This document shows positions 1-11,681 of a stretch of DNA of 64,000 bases, piece by piece. The stretch spans positions 1 to 64,000 of the forward strand of contig JAXGGA010001091.1 in assembly GCA_038373865.1 (NCBI GenBank), read 5' to 3'. This DNA comes from Uloborus plumipes. Its lineage: Eukaryota > Arthropoda > Arachnida > Araneae > Uloboridae. Numbering within the stretch: position 1 is the stretch's first letter; each line of letters begins with the position of its first letter. The notes beneath the pieces were generated by a model. That model did no database searches. It was not told where the DNA came from and worked only from the letters and a program-made list of their open reading frames with translations. A program made the position numbers and the translations under genes.

Positions 1-315
1 CTTTTGTTCCAATTTCAAGCCTTCAGAGTTCAAATTTCAATAATCCTCTCAAAATCTCAAAGCCCTATGTCTTGAAACCTCTCTATCTCGATTTTTTCCC
101 TGCATAAAACTCGATATTGGCAGATTTGACTGTAAATTCCATTACATACCATAACAAACATTGAATCCAAATATTTTTAGTTTAATATGTTTTTCAGCTG
201 AGGATACTTAAAAAAATAATAATTAAAAAAACCCTTAACGCTTCCCAAATGAGTATGCGTAGGAAGCTCAGAATGGCCCCCCCCCCCCCAAAACGATCGG
301 CTAGATCCGCCACTG
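1..315. mobile_element. Edge of a hAT-like element (left part outside window)
   Basis: Read on the minus strand, positions 301-315 are CAGTGGCGGATCTAG, which resembles a hAT-type terminal inverted repeat. The sequence inside it has a C-run at about 278-289. The other terminus would lie upstream of the window, so neither target duplication nor length can be tested. No transposase is visible. The family call rests on one end only. Confidence 0.3.
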
Positions 316-1110
316 AACCTGAGCACAATTTAGCAGTTGAAAAAATTTTAAAGAGCACCTGTCTTCAAACTGACTTTACTCCCTTCTCGAAGTTGTGAGA
401 AAACTGGTCCCAATATGGAAAAAAATCATTTATTTGTTAAAAATTAGGTATTTATGTAAATAGATGACAAAAAAATATGTGAAAGTACTTATTGTGATAG
501 ATTATTAGAAGTGACTTTAGATTAGTTTTTAATAATAATTGTCCTTTTTCGATGCATCTTTCCACAGAGTTTAGTCCTTATTTGAACGGTTATTTTTTTT
601 AGAGACTTTGGATTTTAAAGGTACGCTGTTTTAGAAAGCTTTGATAGAAATGCTTATTGTGCGTATTTTAATGAAATAAATTTAACGAATGATTTTCTTT
701 TTAATTGTCTCCGTAAAAGATGCTAGCATTTAATATAATAAACCTTTTCTTTTGTAGAATGTTTCAAACAATATTTTTTTTGTGATACATTCATTACCAA
801 AACAATTGTTCTAATAAGATACGCGTTTAGTCTTGAAAAGATCTGAGAGCTCAAATGGAAAGCTATGATGGAGTATGTTTCATTCCTCTTCATATCAGTG
901 TTCTCACGAAAGAGCTGTGTGGGGGGGGGGGGGGGGGGGAGGTATTGAGCCATATCCAAAGAGGATTGCCAGGAGTAAAGCTTCAGAAATAATCGGCTGA
1001 AATGAAGCTAAATCTATAAAGAAAATAGCAACTCAACGGGAGAACCGGTAATGTGTTTTTACTGGTAACAGTTGATAAAACAGAATGTGAAACCGATAAA
1101 GGTAGATTAT

Positions 1111-1152
<42 letters not shown>

Positions 1153-2086
1153 TATAACTCCAACTATCTGAATAGGGTTTCAAAATTAAAATAAATAAAT
1201 AAAAAATGAAATAAAGTGGAGATGTACTGCGATTCTCAAAATAATGATTCTGTTTGTGAGCTATTCCCTCTACTTGGCTAGTCAAACAATTAACTTTGAC
1301 AGCGTGCAATGACTTTCGTATAAAGTAGCGTACGTACGTATAGTGCTAACGTACTGCACTTGTATTTATGCTTAACATGTAAAAGAGTCGTCATTTCATT
1401 TGATTCTTTTTTCCTTAAATATTTTTTTTTTCTCTTCTACTTTCAACCTACATACAGTAATTAACTAAAATAGCCCCCTTTTCGGAGAAACTACTATCCG
1501 AAATTTGTATATGCAAATGAATCCGGTCATAACTAAATACGGATTTTCCTTAAAGCTTGAAACCATTTGAATGTACATTCTGTACAAATTAAAGGCGAGC
1601 TATCAATTGTTTCTGTGGCCAGATTTTGTATTTTTGTACTTTTCTCGTATGTAATGTTTTTTTTTTTTTTCAGTCTCTTGAATTCAAAATACACCTTTTT
1701 ACTGTATACTGTAGTTTAAGCACCTTGTGACTCAACTTATAGGTTATTTTGTTCAATCCGTACTTTCATTAATTTGTACAACTTGGATCCCCAATTCTTC
1801 TCTATGAATAAAATTTTACTGCATATATAAAACTAAAACCCGTTCAAATTGTAATTTAACTAATGTGGTTTCTCAATTTTTTTGCTACGTACTAAGCAGT
1901 ACAATCGGAAATGTGAGTTAATTAAACAATGGATGTACGTTTTTACAGTGGCAATATGGTAAAAAGCGAGGATTGAGTTGCTTTTGAAGTAAAATGACTG
2001 TTTCGTGGCGCTGTCAATTCTGATTGATTGAGAAGGATTCGTTCCAAATCGCTTTGTGGCGTGATAGTATAGGGGCTGTTCCGACA
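316..2086. other. AT-rich sequence with simple repeats, no gene seen
   Basis: This stretch holds a 19-base G run (921-939), a TA dinucleotide tract (about 1114-1150) and several T runs. Its short open frames cross these tracts and show no family motif, so they are taken as chance. Confidence 0.6.
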
Positions 2087-2451
2087 TTACGTGAGTGAGA
2101 TTCTGACCCTGCTTATTTTTTGAAAATAATGATACAGTTGAAATGAAATTAGTAAAATATGTTTTATCTTATTTAGTATGATAACCTAGGATATTTAGAA
2201 ATATTTTAATGCCAATGTTTTTATTGTCGGGTAGTTCTAAAATTTTTTCATAATTTTAAACGAAGTGTTACGTGTGTGACTCAGAAAATCCGTAAATAAG
2301 CTGAACCTTATTTTATTTTATAATTTTGTGTGAAAGTTTGATAGTCAAATGGACCATGTTTTTTTACGTGTGTCGACTTATTTTAAGTGGCTATATTAAG
2401 AAACTTGTACTTTGCCAGTAAAACAAATAATACATTCCGTTACGTGTGTGA
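2087..2451. repeat. Irregularly spaced TTACGTGTGTGA phrase repeats
   Basis: The word TTACGTGNGTGA or a close variant occurs at 2087-2098, 2268-2280, 2364-2376 and 2440-2451, always in the same orientation. A weaker copy (GTACGTGTTT) follows near 2524. Spacing is irregular (about 75 to 180 bases), so this is not a simple tandem array. Such spaced words can be subterminal transposase-binding sites, but no terminal repeats or coding region were found. Confidence 0.5.
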
Positions 2452-2645
2452 TATGGGTGATTCTGTAACTCTGTAAACTTGTGACTCTGTTAACTCGTCA
2501 TTTTCCATGCAAAATCTGTCCGGGTACGTGTTTTTGAAATGTTCTAATAATTATTAAAATATTGCTCAGGAAATGAATCTATTACTTTGGTTCGAAAGAG
2601 GGCCAATTGAAGTTGATGTTTTTCTGATAAATCATAATAGGGGTA

Positions 2646-2678
2646 AGTCCCCTGCCTAGTATAACTAGGCAGGGGACT
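2646..2678. repeat. Perfect 15-bp hairpin with a 3-base loop
   Basis: The arms AGTCCCCTGCCTAGT (2646-2660) and ACTAGGCAGGGGACT (2664-2678) are exact reverse complements separated by ATA. The stem is GC-richer than its surroundings. There is no T run on either strand typical of a terminator, and the stem is short for a microRNA precursor. Its role is unknown. Confidence 0.85.
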
Positions 2679-2891
2679 GTGTATTTGCACTTTGATGCCT
2701 AACATCTGCGAAATAATTGGAACATAATTAGTTACGAAACTATCTATGAATTTGGGCACAAATTGTGGACATAATGACTAATATGTTTCATGATTAAACT
2801 AATTAACATTAAACAAAATATATGGTCCAAGCTTTCTTTTCCTGACTTATGAGATCTTTGAGAATTTGGATAGTGAATATGGTTTTCTCAC

Positions 2892-3011
2892 CAGGTGCGG
2901 TTGGTGTTAATGATCCATTGGTTATTGATGTTTCGTTAATGTGATATCCATTTTCAAAATCAGATAGTAAGTCTTCATGATTTTTGCTCGCTCTCATTGT
3001 CAGTGATGAAA
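2892..3011 (-). CDS. Candidate internal coding exon, product unrecognised
   Basis: On the minus strand a good acceptor (CTCTTTTTAACAG, with branch-like CTCAT about 27 bases upstream) ends at 3012. A GTGAGA donor begins at 2891. The enclosed 120 nt are open in one frame. They begin with two bases of a split codon and end with one, so both introns would be phase 1 and the exon is skippable without a frameshift. The peptide contains HEDLLSDFENGYHINETS and then ITNGSLTPTAP, with two N-X-S/T sequons and mixed polar composition. The frame runs on past the donor to a stop at 2809. No family is recognised. Chance splice-like signals in AT-rich DNA are the main alternative. Confidence 0.33.
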
Positions 3012-3013
3012 CT

Positions 3014-4560
3014 GTTAAAAAGAGTTTTATAGAATGAGTAAATGATGAGAGAGTTATAAATTCAAAAAAAAAAAAAAAACCCTAACTTGTTTTATATGAA
3101 ACAAATACACCCACAGCTCGATCATGACATCCTGAGACCGCGGTTTTGTCCTTATTTTGAACTCCTCAATCAGAAATAGCCAATAATCGAGCTGGAGGCA
3201 GATATCCTCTTGTTGCAGCCAAGATCGCCTTCAAACTGGTAGATGAAATGGATTTAAATTAACAGCGGAGCGTCCGCAAACCATGGTACGGTTCAACTCG
3301 AAATTGTAGGCAAAAGCTGGGTATTATTAAACATACAATAATTCAAACTTTTTTGTTTTTTAATTTAATATCAATTTTCTGCTTTCCCGTAGTTTTTTCT
3401 CTTCCTTTCACTGTCACCAGCCTCTTTACCATGTAAGTATGTAGGCAAGAATATTTAATTCAAATTTTTGTTAGGCCTGGAAATAGACGATTCTTCCTTT
3501 AGCTTTATTCTTTTTTTTCAAGTACAACCTTCTTTATGTAAGTAAAAATACACTAAACAGTTTTTTTTTTGTCACCAGTCATAGTTGTAGGACCAGCACG
3601 TAACATCTTCAGATGAATCTTTAAAACCAGCCTCCCTCCTTACATTGAAATGTAAAGATCCAACATATGAAGAAAACCACGCAATAGCGTTATGAAAAAT
3701 TTTATAAATCCCCATTAATTTTTTTCTCCCAAATGCATAAAGGTAAAAGTTAAGGTGTATGACTTATGTATCAAGTTAATTAATAATATAAGATATTTAT
3801 CTTTTAGCCTTTAAATTAATTTTACAAAGAAACTTTGTTCTTTAAGCGTTCCGGGAGCAACAAAAAAAAAAAAAAAAGAAAAAAAGGAATGTGAGTTTTT
3901 TAGTATTGAAAAATTATTAAGTCTTTATTAGAAGTTTATGACACATAATTATTGTGTAGCATTTCTTTTAACTGTATTTCATAGCCCCCCCCCCAAAAAA
4001 AAAGAAAATTATGACTTTTGAATACATCTCACTAATAATGCTGTCATATGACAAAAATGTCAAATATGATTTTTTAGTCTAAATATAAGCTTTGTTTTCG
4101 CTTTTAGTGAAAAAATATTTCATTGTGCTAGGACCACATTTCACGGAATTTCCTTAAGATGAACAATATCAAATGATGAAAAAAAACATTGTTAACATCC
4201 ATAGATTGAGATGCTTTAGATATTAAACGCCTTATTTATACAACCACGACAAAGCCGAAATCAAAAGGAATTGCGAAATGAGGGAAAAATGGTACAAAAT
4301 CAGAATGTTATAAAAGTGTGCTATGTTGTTAGTACAGTATACATTTTCTGTAAAAACAAAAGATTTAAGGTAGCAGCTGGTTTTGTAGCACAAACCTTTA
4401 GTAAAAAGAGTAAAGTTATTTTTTTAGACGTTATGTAGCCAACGAATTTCTAAAGAAATCCACGTCGGGCCACGCACACGACTTTGAAGTGCGCTGATGT
4501 TTGTGGCTGTCTGTAAATATCACACTTTTTTCATGATATTTGACGTACCTGATATTGACG
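3014..4560. other. AT-rich sequence, no gene seen
   Basis: A-runs lie near 3065 and 3861 and a C/A run near 3985. No terminal repeats, splice-paired open frames or protein motifs were found. Confidence 0.55.
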
Positions 4561-4564
4561 TACA

Positions 4565-4735
4565 TTACTTGTCACGAGGCGTCACACTTCAACTTATCTT
4601 TTCCTTCGTCGCCTGTCACGCTAGATTATATAATCATATTGTTATGAAAAATGTGTGTACTTCAACTAAAATGTGCAGTGTTTCACACCTTGTCACCTCT
4701 TCCCCCTTGTCACAAGCTGTCACAGTTTCACAAAC
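4565..4735. repeat. Cluster of TGTCAC words
   Basis: TGTCAC or GTCAC recurs at about 4570, 4580, 4614, 4694, 4710 and 4720 in one orientation, several within CTTGTCAC. A 122-codon open frame (4497-4865, plus) crosses the cluster. It has no recognisable domain and its cysteine- and serine-rich translation is largely a by-product of the words, so it is not called as a gene. Confidence 0.4.
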
Positions 4736-4869
4736 ATGCATCTCCCTCAGTCTTTGCATCATTTGTAGCTTACCCTTAGAACAGCGAATACAGAGCAATG
4801 CAAAGCGCTCTACTTCCTTACTAATTGAAAATTATTCCGTGCAGGGCATTGTGCTAGTATGGTAGTAAT

Positions 4870-6264
4870 GACTCCACGTATAGACAAAAATCAGTGCGCA
4901 ATGAGAGAAGGAAGGATTGAGCGTTTTTTGTCTACCGGTTGATTCGTTTTTAAACTATAGTACCTGAGGTATGTAAACGTATTTGGCCAACTTTCCATAA
5001 TCGTAGTAGGAGATACATCCATTTGGGGATTTTGTTGAACTGAGTGTGTTCAATTTCAGTTCCGGATATGAGCTAAAACAATGAACCTTTCAAGTCATTG
5101 GAAGAACACCTCCTACAATGCTGCTAAACATTTGGCATGAAATTGATTTTTGGTTTCATATTTTGTGTGTCACAAGTGGAGTTGATATGGAAGTATATGA
5201 TATTTGAAATTGTGTTGCGTGAAACTGTTTTATAGTTATCTTTTCAATAAAAACTGTCAAACAAGCAATGTGTTTTACACTTTTGAATCTGTATTTAAAA
5301 GCAAAACAGTTATGTAGTCCAAACTCACATTACGGCTCTTTCTTGTGCATAAGGGAAGGCGATCGGGAATATCACCTCACTCGTCAACCCCTCTGACAGC
5401 CCAAGAAGCTATGATGCCAGACAGATACATACATCCATATTTTGAACTTATATCCCCCTTAACGTTTTTTTGTATTGGAGGTTTAGAAAAACCCCGATTT
5501 CTATTAAAGTTAAATAAACGTGTAAGCATTTCATGTCCTTAAAATCTGGAGTAATTTGAATAATTTTGGAACGAAGCACTACTTCTAAGCTCTGCAGAAA
5601 GACTTTCTTAGAGCCCTGAAACTCGTGTCTATAAATTAGTTTTCGAGATGATTCTATCTCTACGTTCTGAAGAAGTTGTTCATTGTTAATTCAAAACCTA
5701 TGTAAAAATTTTCCACACCAATACTATTGTGCTTACTTAAAATTTTCTTAGTTTCAAAATGTACGTGTAGAAATATGCACATTTTCAATTTAGGATAAGC
5801 ATTCAACCGAAAACAAAGGATAAGTCTCGATCGAAAAACAGAACTTGGAGACCACATTGTCTATTTTTGAGAATCGTGATGACTTGGAACCAATCTTCTT
5901 TAAACAATTTATAGCTGTTCCACCATCTTCAAAGAGTTGCGTTTTCCAATCCCACGATACAGAAAAGGGATTTTTGCCTAAGAAGGCATTTTCACTCGAG
6001 CGAGATAATATTTTATTGATCGAATGGTCAGAGTTGGAAAAGTCTAGGATAGCGGCAGCTTTTTTGTGCCCCAATGCAAGGTAAAAGGAGGATTTGGAAA
6101 TCCTTTCGAAGAGATTGAAAGACGATTATTGCGCTTATATCGAATGCAATGTAGAATTTAAATAAAATCAAAAAGTAACATTGGAACTCTAAATGATTTT
6201 AGTCGTGATATTTCTTGCTGAACTGTGCGTGTGTGCGAGAAAATGGAAATATGATCTCATTATT
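4870..6264. other. No confident gene; one doubly open stretch
   Basis: Between about 5790 and 6084 both strands are open for roughly 80-95 codons. The plus frame ends at a plausible donor (AATGCAAG/GTAAAAGG), but the only upstream acceptors are A-rich and weak. No family was recognised on either strand. The rest is AT-rich sequence without visible structure. Confidence 0.4.
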
Positions 6265-6406
6265 CTGTACCTTAGAACCAGACTAACGTAAGTCCATTTT
6301 CGTCATTTTTCGGTAGAGGGGAAAAACGATTGTCGAATACATCGTTTTTCCCCTCTACTGAAAAATGACGAAAATGGACTTACGTTAGTCTGGTTCTGAG
6401 GTACAG
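6265..6406. mobile_element. 142-bp foldback MITE with TATT flanks
   Basis: Arms of 66 bp (6265-6330 and 6341-6406) are nearly perfect reverse complements around a 10-base loop. The ends are CTGTACCTTAG and CTGAGGTACAG. TATT flanks both sides (6261-6264 and 6407-6410), consistent with a 4-bp target duplication. Nothing is coding, so it is a non-autonomous element. A diverged single arm recurs at 21445-21493. Superfamily unknown. Confidence 0.8.
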
Positions 6407-6410
6407 TATT

Positions 6411-7024
6411 GACAAGGTGCGGCAAATAGAACACTCTGATATGGAACGTCAATAAAAATTATTTAGCTTTTATTACTATGTTAGTTTGTTGCGACGCGAT
6501 AGCCAAGTCACTATATTTATTGCATAAACAAGAGATGCCTAATATTGATACGATCGCTACAAATGCTGCAAAGCAACTTAATAGGATTCTATTTATGAAA
6601 AAGTTGTTAAGTAGATGCTTTCGAAGATGCTAAATAAAACAGATTTGATTTTACCTGAGATCTCATGACTTTTAACGGTGGAAGCGAGAACTTGCATTTT
6701 TGTATATTTTATGTTTTTGATGAGTTGACTTTTCCAATAAAGACAAATTTTGCAACACAGTTAGATACAATATGCTGTTTCATTATGCGGAACACGGATT
6801 TTTGAGAGTGGTTTTAGATTCTTAACTAAATGATCCGAAACATATTTCCAAGTTATGCAGTAATAATCCCAAAAACGGTGCTCACAGACTCCCGAAAACG
6901 GAACGGACATCGTAACTTGTCCCAAATTGAGCTTCTGTGGTATAGATTAGATAAGGGTGTCCGTAGGTAAATGTCAACGAATACAGAAAACTTATGGTAG
7001 GCTTTTCAAGGCTGCTAGAGTCAC
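6411..7024. other. No feature seen
   Basis: AT-rich sequence without terminal repeats, tandem structure or convincing open frames. Confidence 0.5.
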
Positions 7025-7277
7025 ATATCGCTCATGGGCTGCAATAGTGGCACAACTCAAAAAATCGTGTTTTGAGATAAACGGGTTTAAAGTTTTCATT
7101 GCTATGGGAAATGAATAAGAAACGCTTTAATGTGCTGCTTTCTTACGGCCTAATATTGAATTATGAGCTGTGCCAGTATTGCGGCTCAAAAGAATGTATT
7201 TTTCCTATTTACACCTGTCCTTTGTTAAAAACGCGTGTTTTTTGAGTTGTGCCACTATTGCACTTCATGAGCGATAT
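7025..7277. mobile_element. Foldback MITE with GCAATAGTGGCACAACTC arms
   Basis: The left arm (about 7025-7072) and right arm (about 7228-7277) are imperfect reverse complements sharing ATATCGCTCATG followed by TGCAATAGTGGCACAACTC. The spacer also holds a variant of the phrase (TGTGCCAGTATTGC near 7170). No clear target duplication was found. A plus-strand open frame covering the right half is explained by the repeat. Confidence 0.65.
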
Positions 7278-8640
7278 ATTGTAGAAGTTTGGATGCATGG
7301 ATCTTGCAAATGCTTTGGATATGCAAAGTTCTTAAGGACTCGGGTCCGAATTTTTATGAAATCAAACACATATAATAATTCTGTACGTAAATATAAAAAC
7401 GTATGTATTTTTGTTTTAACACATCATCAATATTGTTTAGTTTGAAAACAAGCCCAATAAATTGATACGGTGTGTTTTATTTGAAATTTTATAAAAAAAT
7501 GTGTGTTCTGAGACTTTGGACAAAGAATGTATCATAATTAGTTTACTTTCGGATGTACGTCATTTCTTTTCTTTTCCGCATGTATCAACGTATGTATTTT
7601 TGCAGTCATGATAAATGATTGGTATGTTATTATTGCCAAACCATTACTCAAAGAATTAAAAAAAATTGTTGTGTCCAAATTATTACATTGTTCAGAGATA
7701 ATTAGCGATTTTTTTTGTTATCGGAAAACTGTCATCATTGGCTGAAGCGTGATAATTTTTAATGGATAGATACTTCAACTTTTATAAACATGAAGGGTGA
7801 AGCATTTTGTGGTGCTGGAAATCGTGCCTTTCATATAATGTATAAAATGAAGTAGTAGATTTTATAGAAAGTTGGGAGGTGGGCTATTATGTTCTACAAA
7901 AACTTATTTTTTAGGGTTTAAATGAATTAATGTTTATAGGATAACGAAATGCAACATTTATGTTTTTAGAATATTGTGTTTGAAGTTTCAATTTTAACAT
8001 CACTCAATCAGTTAAATTAACTTAAGTATGATAACGAAACTCCAGATCCAACTCTAAACTTGTAGCTACTTGTCATTTGTTGATTAAATAGTGAATTTAT
8101 CCCAAATAAGAACTGTAGACAGCATCCAGGAGTCAAAATAGGAATTAGTTGCGTATGCATATCAAAATATTTTTCGAGAAAAAAGCGATTGCTAAGTCTT
8201 CATTGTGAGAGTCAATATTTGAAAAATATTTATTTATGATTAGGTAACAAATCTGTATGTTATCTTCAGGTTTGGTAAATACTTATACGTTTATTAAGTA
8301 ATTGCATAATTTATATTTATAGTTAACTTTTATCAATACCAACGTTAAGATCACATGTTAGTAGGAAATCTATATGAATGGAATTGTCTTTAATTCTAAC
8401 TTTTTCAAGAAAAAATAATTAAAATCCTCTTTTTACTGCAACTAAAATAGTTTGGTTTACTCCTCAGGTGTTATACATACAGTGCTTAATTTTAAAAAGA
8501 TGGGGAAAAAAACACACAAAAAAGGAAAGGAAAGGAATACTTTAATTTAACAAAGCGGAAAGCATTCCTGCTGCTCTAATTCCAGTACCTTAGACGTGGA
8601 ACGAAGATAAATAGACAAAATTAAAAAACTAATAATGCTT
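7278..8640. other. No feature seen
   Basis: AT-rich sequence. No inverted ends, tandem units or credible coding frames were noticed. Confidence 0.5.
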
Positions 8641-8649
8641 GTTTAAAAA

Positions 8650-8730
8650 TGCTGTTCAAGCAGGCCACCTGCACTCTGAATAGTTTGGTTACAAACCTGA
8701 CACTCAACCGACTAAGCTATCCGACTCTAT
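8650..8730 (-). repeat. tRNA-derived SINE head (fragment)
   Basis: Read on the minus strand the sequence has GAGTCGGATAGCTTAGTCGG, with a good polymerase III box A (TAGCTTAGTCGG). Where a T arm and box B should be, the sequence is degenerate and lacks GGTTCGA. It is therefore a tRNA-like relic or SINE head rather than a working tRNA gene. Confidence 0.5.
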
Positions 8731-8734
8731 CTTT

Positions 8735-9292
8735 TGGCAGCTCAAGCAGTTTTTGCAATTTCACCGAAATTAGCTGACCGGTTTTTTTTTTCAAGATTTA
8801 TTTAAAAAAATAGGTAAAATGTGAAGTGTCTGATTATTTTTCTCGAGAAAGCGGGGTAAAAATGTTTAAAAATGTCTTGCATTTGAAATTTGATGAAGTA
8901 TTTTAGAAGTTATGGCTTTGTCCCAAAAAACAACCTTCGAGGAATATAATTTATGATAATAAAAAACTCGACGAAACTAAAATTTACCTCCCTAGGCGTC
9001 TACTCTGCCAGTTTACAAATTTGCTACTAAAGACAGTTCAAAGTTGGTGCAAATTTTGACCATTTTTTTTTATTAATTTAGAGAGTGAGGGATTTATTTG
9101 AGGATTTTTTTGTATACTTTTTGCTTTATTAGAGTACCGCTTACATTTCAAAAGAAAAAAGCTCTTCTCTCTAAAGGCTGTTACGCGTTCAAAATATTTC
9201 ATTGAAAGTGATTAAAAAAATAGACACGAGGAGGAGACTAGACGAGAGGAATATTCAAACAAATATGCGTCAACGAATATGTTTAGTTATAA
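8735..9292. other. No feature seen
   Basis: AT-rich spacer up to the TA target duplication of the Tc1-like element. Confidence 0.5.
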
Positions 9293-9294
9293 TA

Positions 9295-10722
9295 CACTGG
9301 CGGAAAAAAAAATCCCAACACCAAGAAAAAATGTCTGTAGAGTAATGAAATTCAGGTAATGCAATTGTCTAGATAACATGTTTAATTGGTTAAATGCACA
9401 AGATCACTGGCTAATTTAAGCTCAAGAAAATGCTGTGCAAATGTGAAATTATGTTAATTTAGTAGAGGGTGTAACCTCCAGAATTTTGAAGGTAAGCCTG
9501 TAAGCATGCATGCATTATGTCATGCAGGTGCCGAATGTCACTTTGTAGTATGGAGTTCCATGCTTGTTGCACTTGTTGTGTCAATACTAGGACAGTCATT
9601 GCTGAGTGTGGATGATGCTGGAGTTGCCGTCCACTAATACCCCATACGTGATCAATTGGAGACAGATCTGGTGATCTTGCAGGACATGATAACATGTCAA
9701 CATTCTGTAGAGCACATTGCGTTACAGCAGCGGTGTGAGGGCGAGCGTTATCCTGTTGGAAAACGCCCCCTTGAATGCTACTCATGAAGGGCTGTACTAC
9801 TGGTTTAATTACCAGACTGACGACAAATTTTCAGTCAGTGAGTTTGGGATAACCACAAGAATGCCCCTGCTGTCGTAGGAAATTGCTCCAGAGGCCATAA
9901 CTCCAGGTGTGGGTCTCGTGTGTCTAGGCCGTAAACCGCTTGGATGCAGGCTGTCCCCTGGCCTCCTTCTGATCAATATACAGCCACCATAGGCACTACG
10001 GCAGAATCTGTTTTCATCAAAAATTACAACAGATCTCCACTCCGACCTCCAGTGAACTCTGTCGTGGCACCACTGCCGTCGGAAAAGGCAATGGTTTGCA
10101 GTCAATGGAATACCGGCTGCAGGCTGCCTGGCTCGGAGCTGTCCTTGAAGTAAACAGTTTCTTACCGTTCCTTGGGTCACGACGGTACCAACTGCAGCTC
10201 GAATTTCAACCGCAGATGCGGTACGATGCGCCACAGCCGTACGCAAGATTCGGCGATCTTCCTTCTCAGTCGTGCCACGTGGCAGCTCGGAACTCGATCT
10301 AATTGAGGTAGTACCATCCCTTCCCCATAGCTTCCAATAATCATGCATGGTGGAAACATTCCCACCCAAGTCTTTCTGCAATATCGCGAAATGAAAATCC
10401 ACCTTCTCGTAGCCAAATTGTACGACCTCGTTTAAACTCGGTGAGCTGTTGATAATGGCTTTCTTCGTCTTCTTAAAGGCAATCCAGGCTAACATGAACG
10501 CAATTCGTCAAATTTCACGGAAAAATAATACACACGAGCTTCACAACACGCTTTTAAAACTAGCCTTATTTGCATGTTCTGAGTAACGCCAGCTGCGCCA
10601 CACTTATGCGCGGAACGCGAAATTTCAATCGATGTCATCTTTCAGTCGTATAAACACGCCTACCAAATTTCGTTTATCTTACACAAGTCTTTCTTGATGT
10701 TGGGATTTTTTTTCCGCCAGTG
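9295..10722 (-). mobile_element. Tc1-like DNA transposon, nearly complete
   Basis: The 1428-bp element is bounded by TA at 9293-9294 and 10723-10724, the expected Tc1/mariner target duplication. Its termini begin CACTGGCGG followed by an A run and ATCCCAACA. They match over about 33 bp with one indel and one or two substitutions. The transposase lies on the minus strand and fills most of the element. High end-to-end similarity and a single frameshift suggest a fairly young copy. It can no longer make its own transposase but could be mobilised by an active relative. Confidence 0.92.
9459..10495 (-). pseudogene. Tc1-like transposase, one frameshift
   Basis: DDE transposase that would cut and paste the surrounding element. 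The N-terminal part (10495 to 9809, 228 codons) covers the DNA-binding helix-turn-helix region (NVSTMHDYWKLWGRDG), a second helix-turn-helix (ASAVEIRAAVGTVVTQGTVR) and the first catalytic Asp in VIFDENRF. The C-terminal part (9785 to 9459) has the second Asp in FQQDNARPH and the conserved SPDLSPI block. Near 9820 the frame shifts by one, and the other frame continues the family sequence at once. The usual final Glu of the SPIEHVW block is Asp here (SPIDHVW), about 32 residues after the second Asp. Frameshift and substitution both argue against activity. Confidence 0.9.
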
Positions 10723-10724
10723 TA

Positions 10725-11680
10725 TGTAATAGCTATTTTTAAAAATTACTTTCCTTATCCATATAACTTTTCAAATTATAGAATACTAATACCGTTTGTA
10801 ATTGCTTTCATTGTTTGAAAATCCTCTTTAGTCATCCTTTTGAAGGTAAATGTTTTTAAACACTTTAAAGACCTGATTTTTTTTTCATTGTAATTGAGTA
10901 TGCTTGAAAATGTGTCATTGACCGAATTTTTTCCCTGCCTTAAACAATGTTCCAAAAAAAAATGTCCCAGGGGAATAAATCGTCTTAAAAATAGCTTCTA
11001 ACCAAAAAAAATATATAAAATCCAAGCGAAAATTGTTTCTTTGCTCGGCTAATTAAAAAGTAATTTTTCGTCTTTAAAAAAAGTAGGAGAGAGAGAGAGA
11101 GAGAGAGTCTTAGAGAGGGTATGACAACGCAATATTGATCCAAAGTCGTCGTTAATATTTACGGTGAGGAGTCTCCCCTATCACTCTAAAAATGATCTCT
11201 GAACAAAACATTGTATGTAAGAAAGCTTTAAAACTTGGGTAATGAATTGAAATTACTTTAGTGTATTCCTATTGAAGCAAAAGTATGAGAGAAAGAGATT
11301 TGTAAATAATGAATGAATGAATGAAATGAAAAAAAAAAAAAATATGAATAAAAATGTAATTTTGCTATAAAATACTGATTTTTCGGAGAATGTGAAATGA
11401 AAATAGTGAGGCTTATCGAGGCGAACTTTTTTCGGACATTAAAATCAAAGTAAGTTCCATATACGCATAACAGCGTTACACTGGTCTAAAAGATATTTGT
11501 AAATACAAATACGAATTCAAATGTGACGACCAGAAGTATGCTCTAGGCCCCACTTGGCTGATTGTAGTCGAATTAAATCCCTCAATGAGCAAGGGCCCTC
11601 TTAAAGAGCTCCCTTACTCATTATTCTCTTCCGATAATCTGTTCCAGGTGTCCACACTTCAAACTTTTCCTAATCTCCAG
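10725..11680. other. No gene; AG and A microsatellites
   Basis: Contains an AG tract near 11088-11106, a short AATG repeat followed by an A run near 11310-11342, and otherwise unstructured AT-rich sequence. Confidence 0.5.
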
Positions 11681-11681
11681 G

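Noticed and set aside
1114..1150. TA tract as a promoter or origin
   Set aside because: An uninterrupted dinucleotide repeat with no supporting signal.
4497..4865. 122-codon plus-strand frame as a gene
   Set aside because: It crosses a cluster of TGTCAC words, has no recognised domain or leader, and no splice partners.
10177..10416. Overlapping frames inside the Tc1-like element on both strands
   Set aside because: Shadows of the minus-strand transposase.
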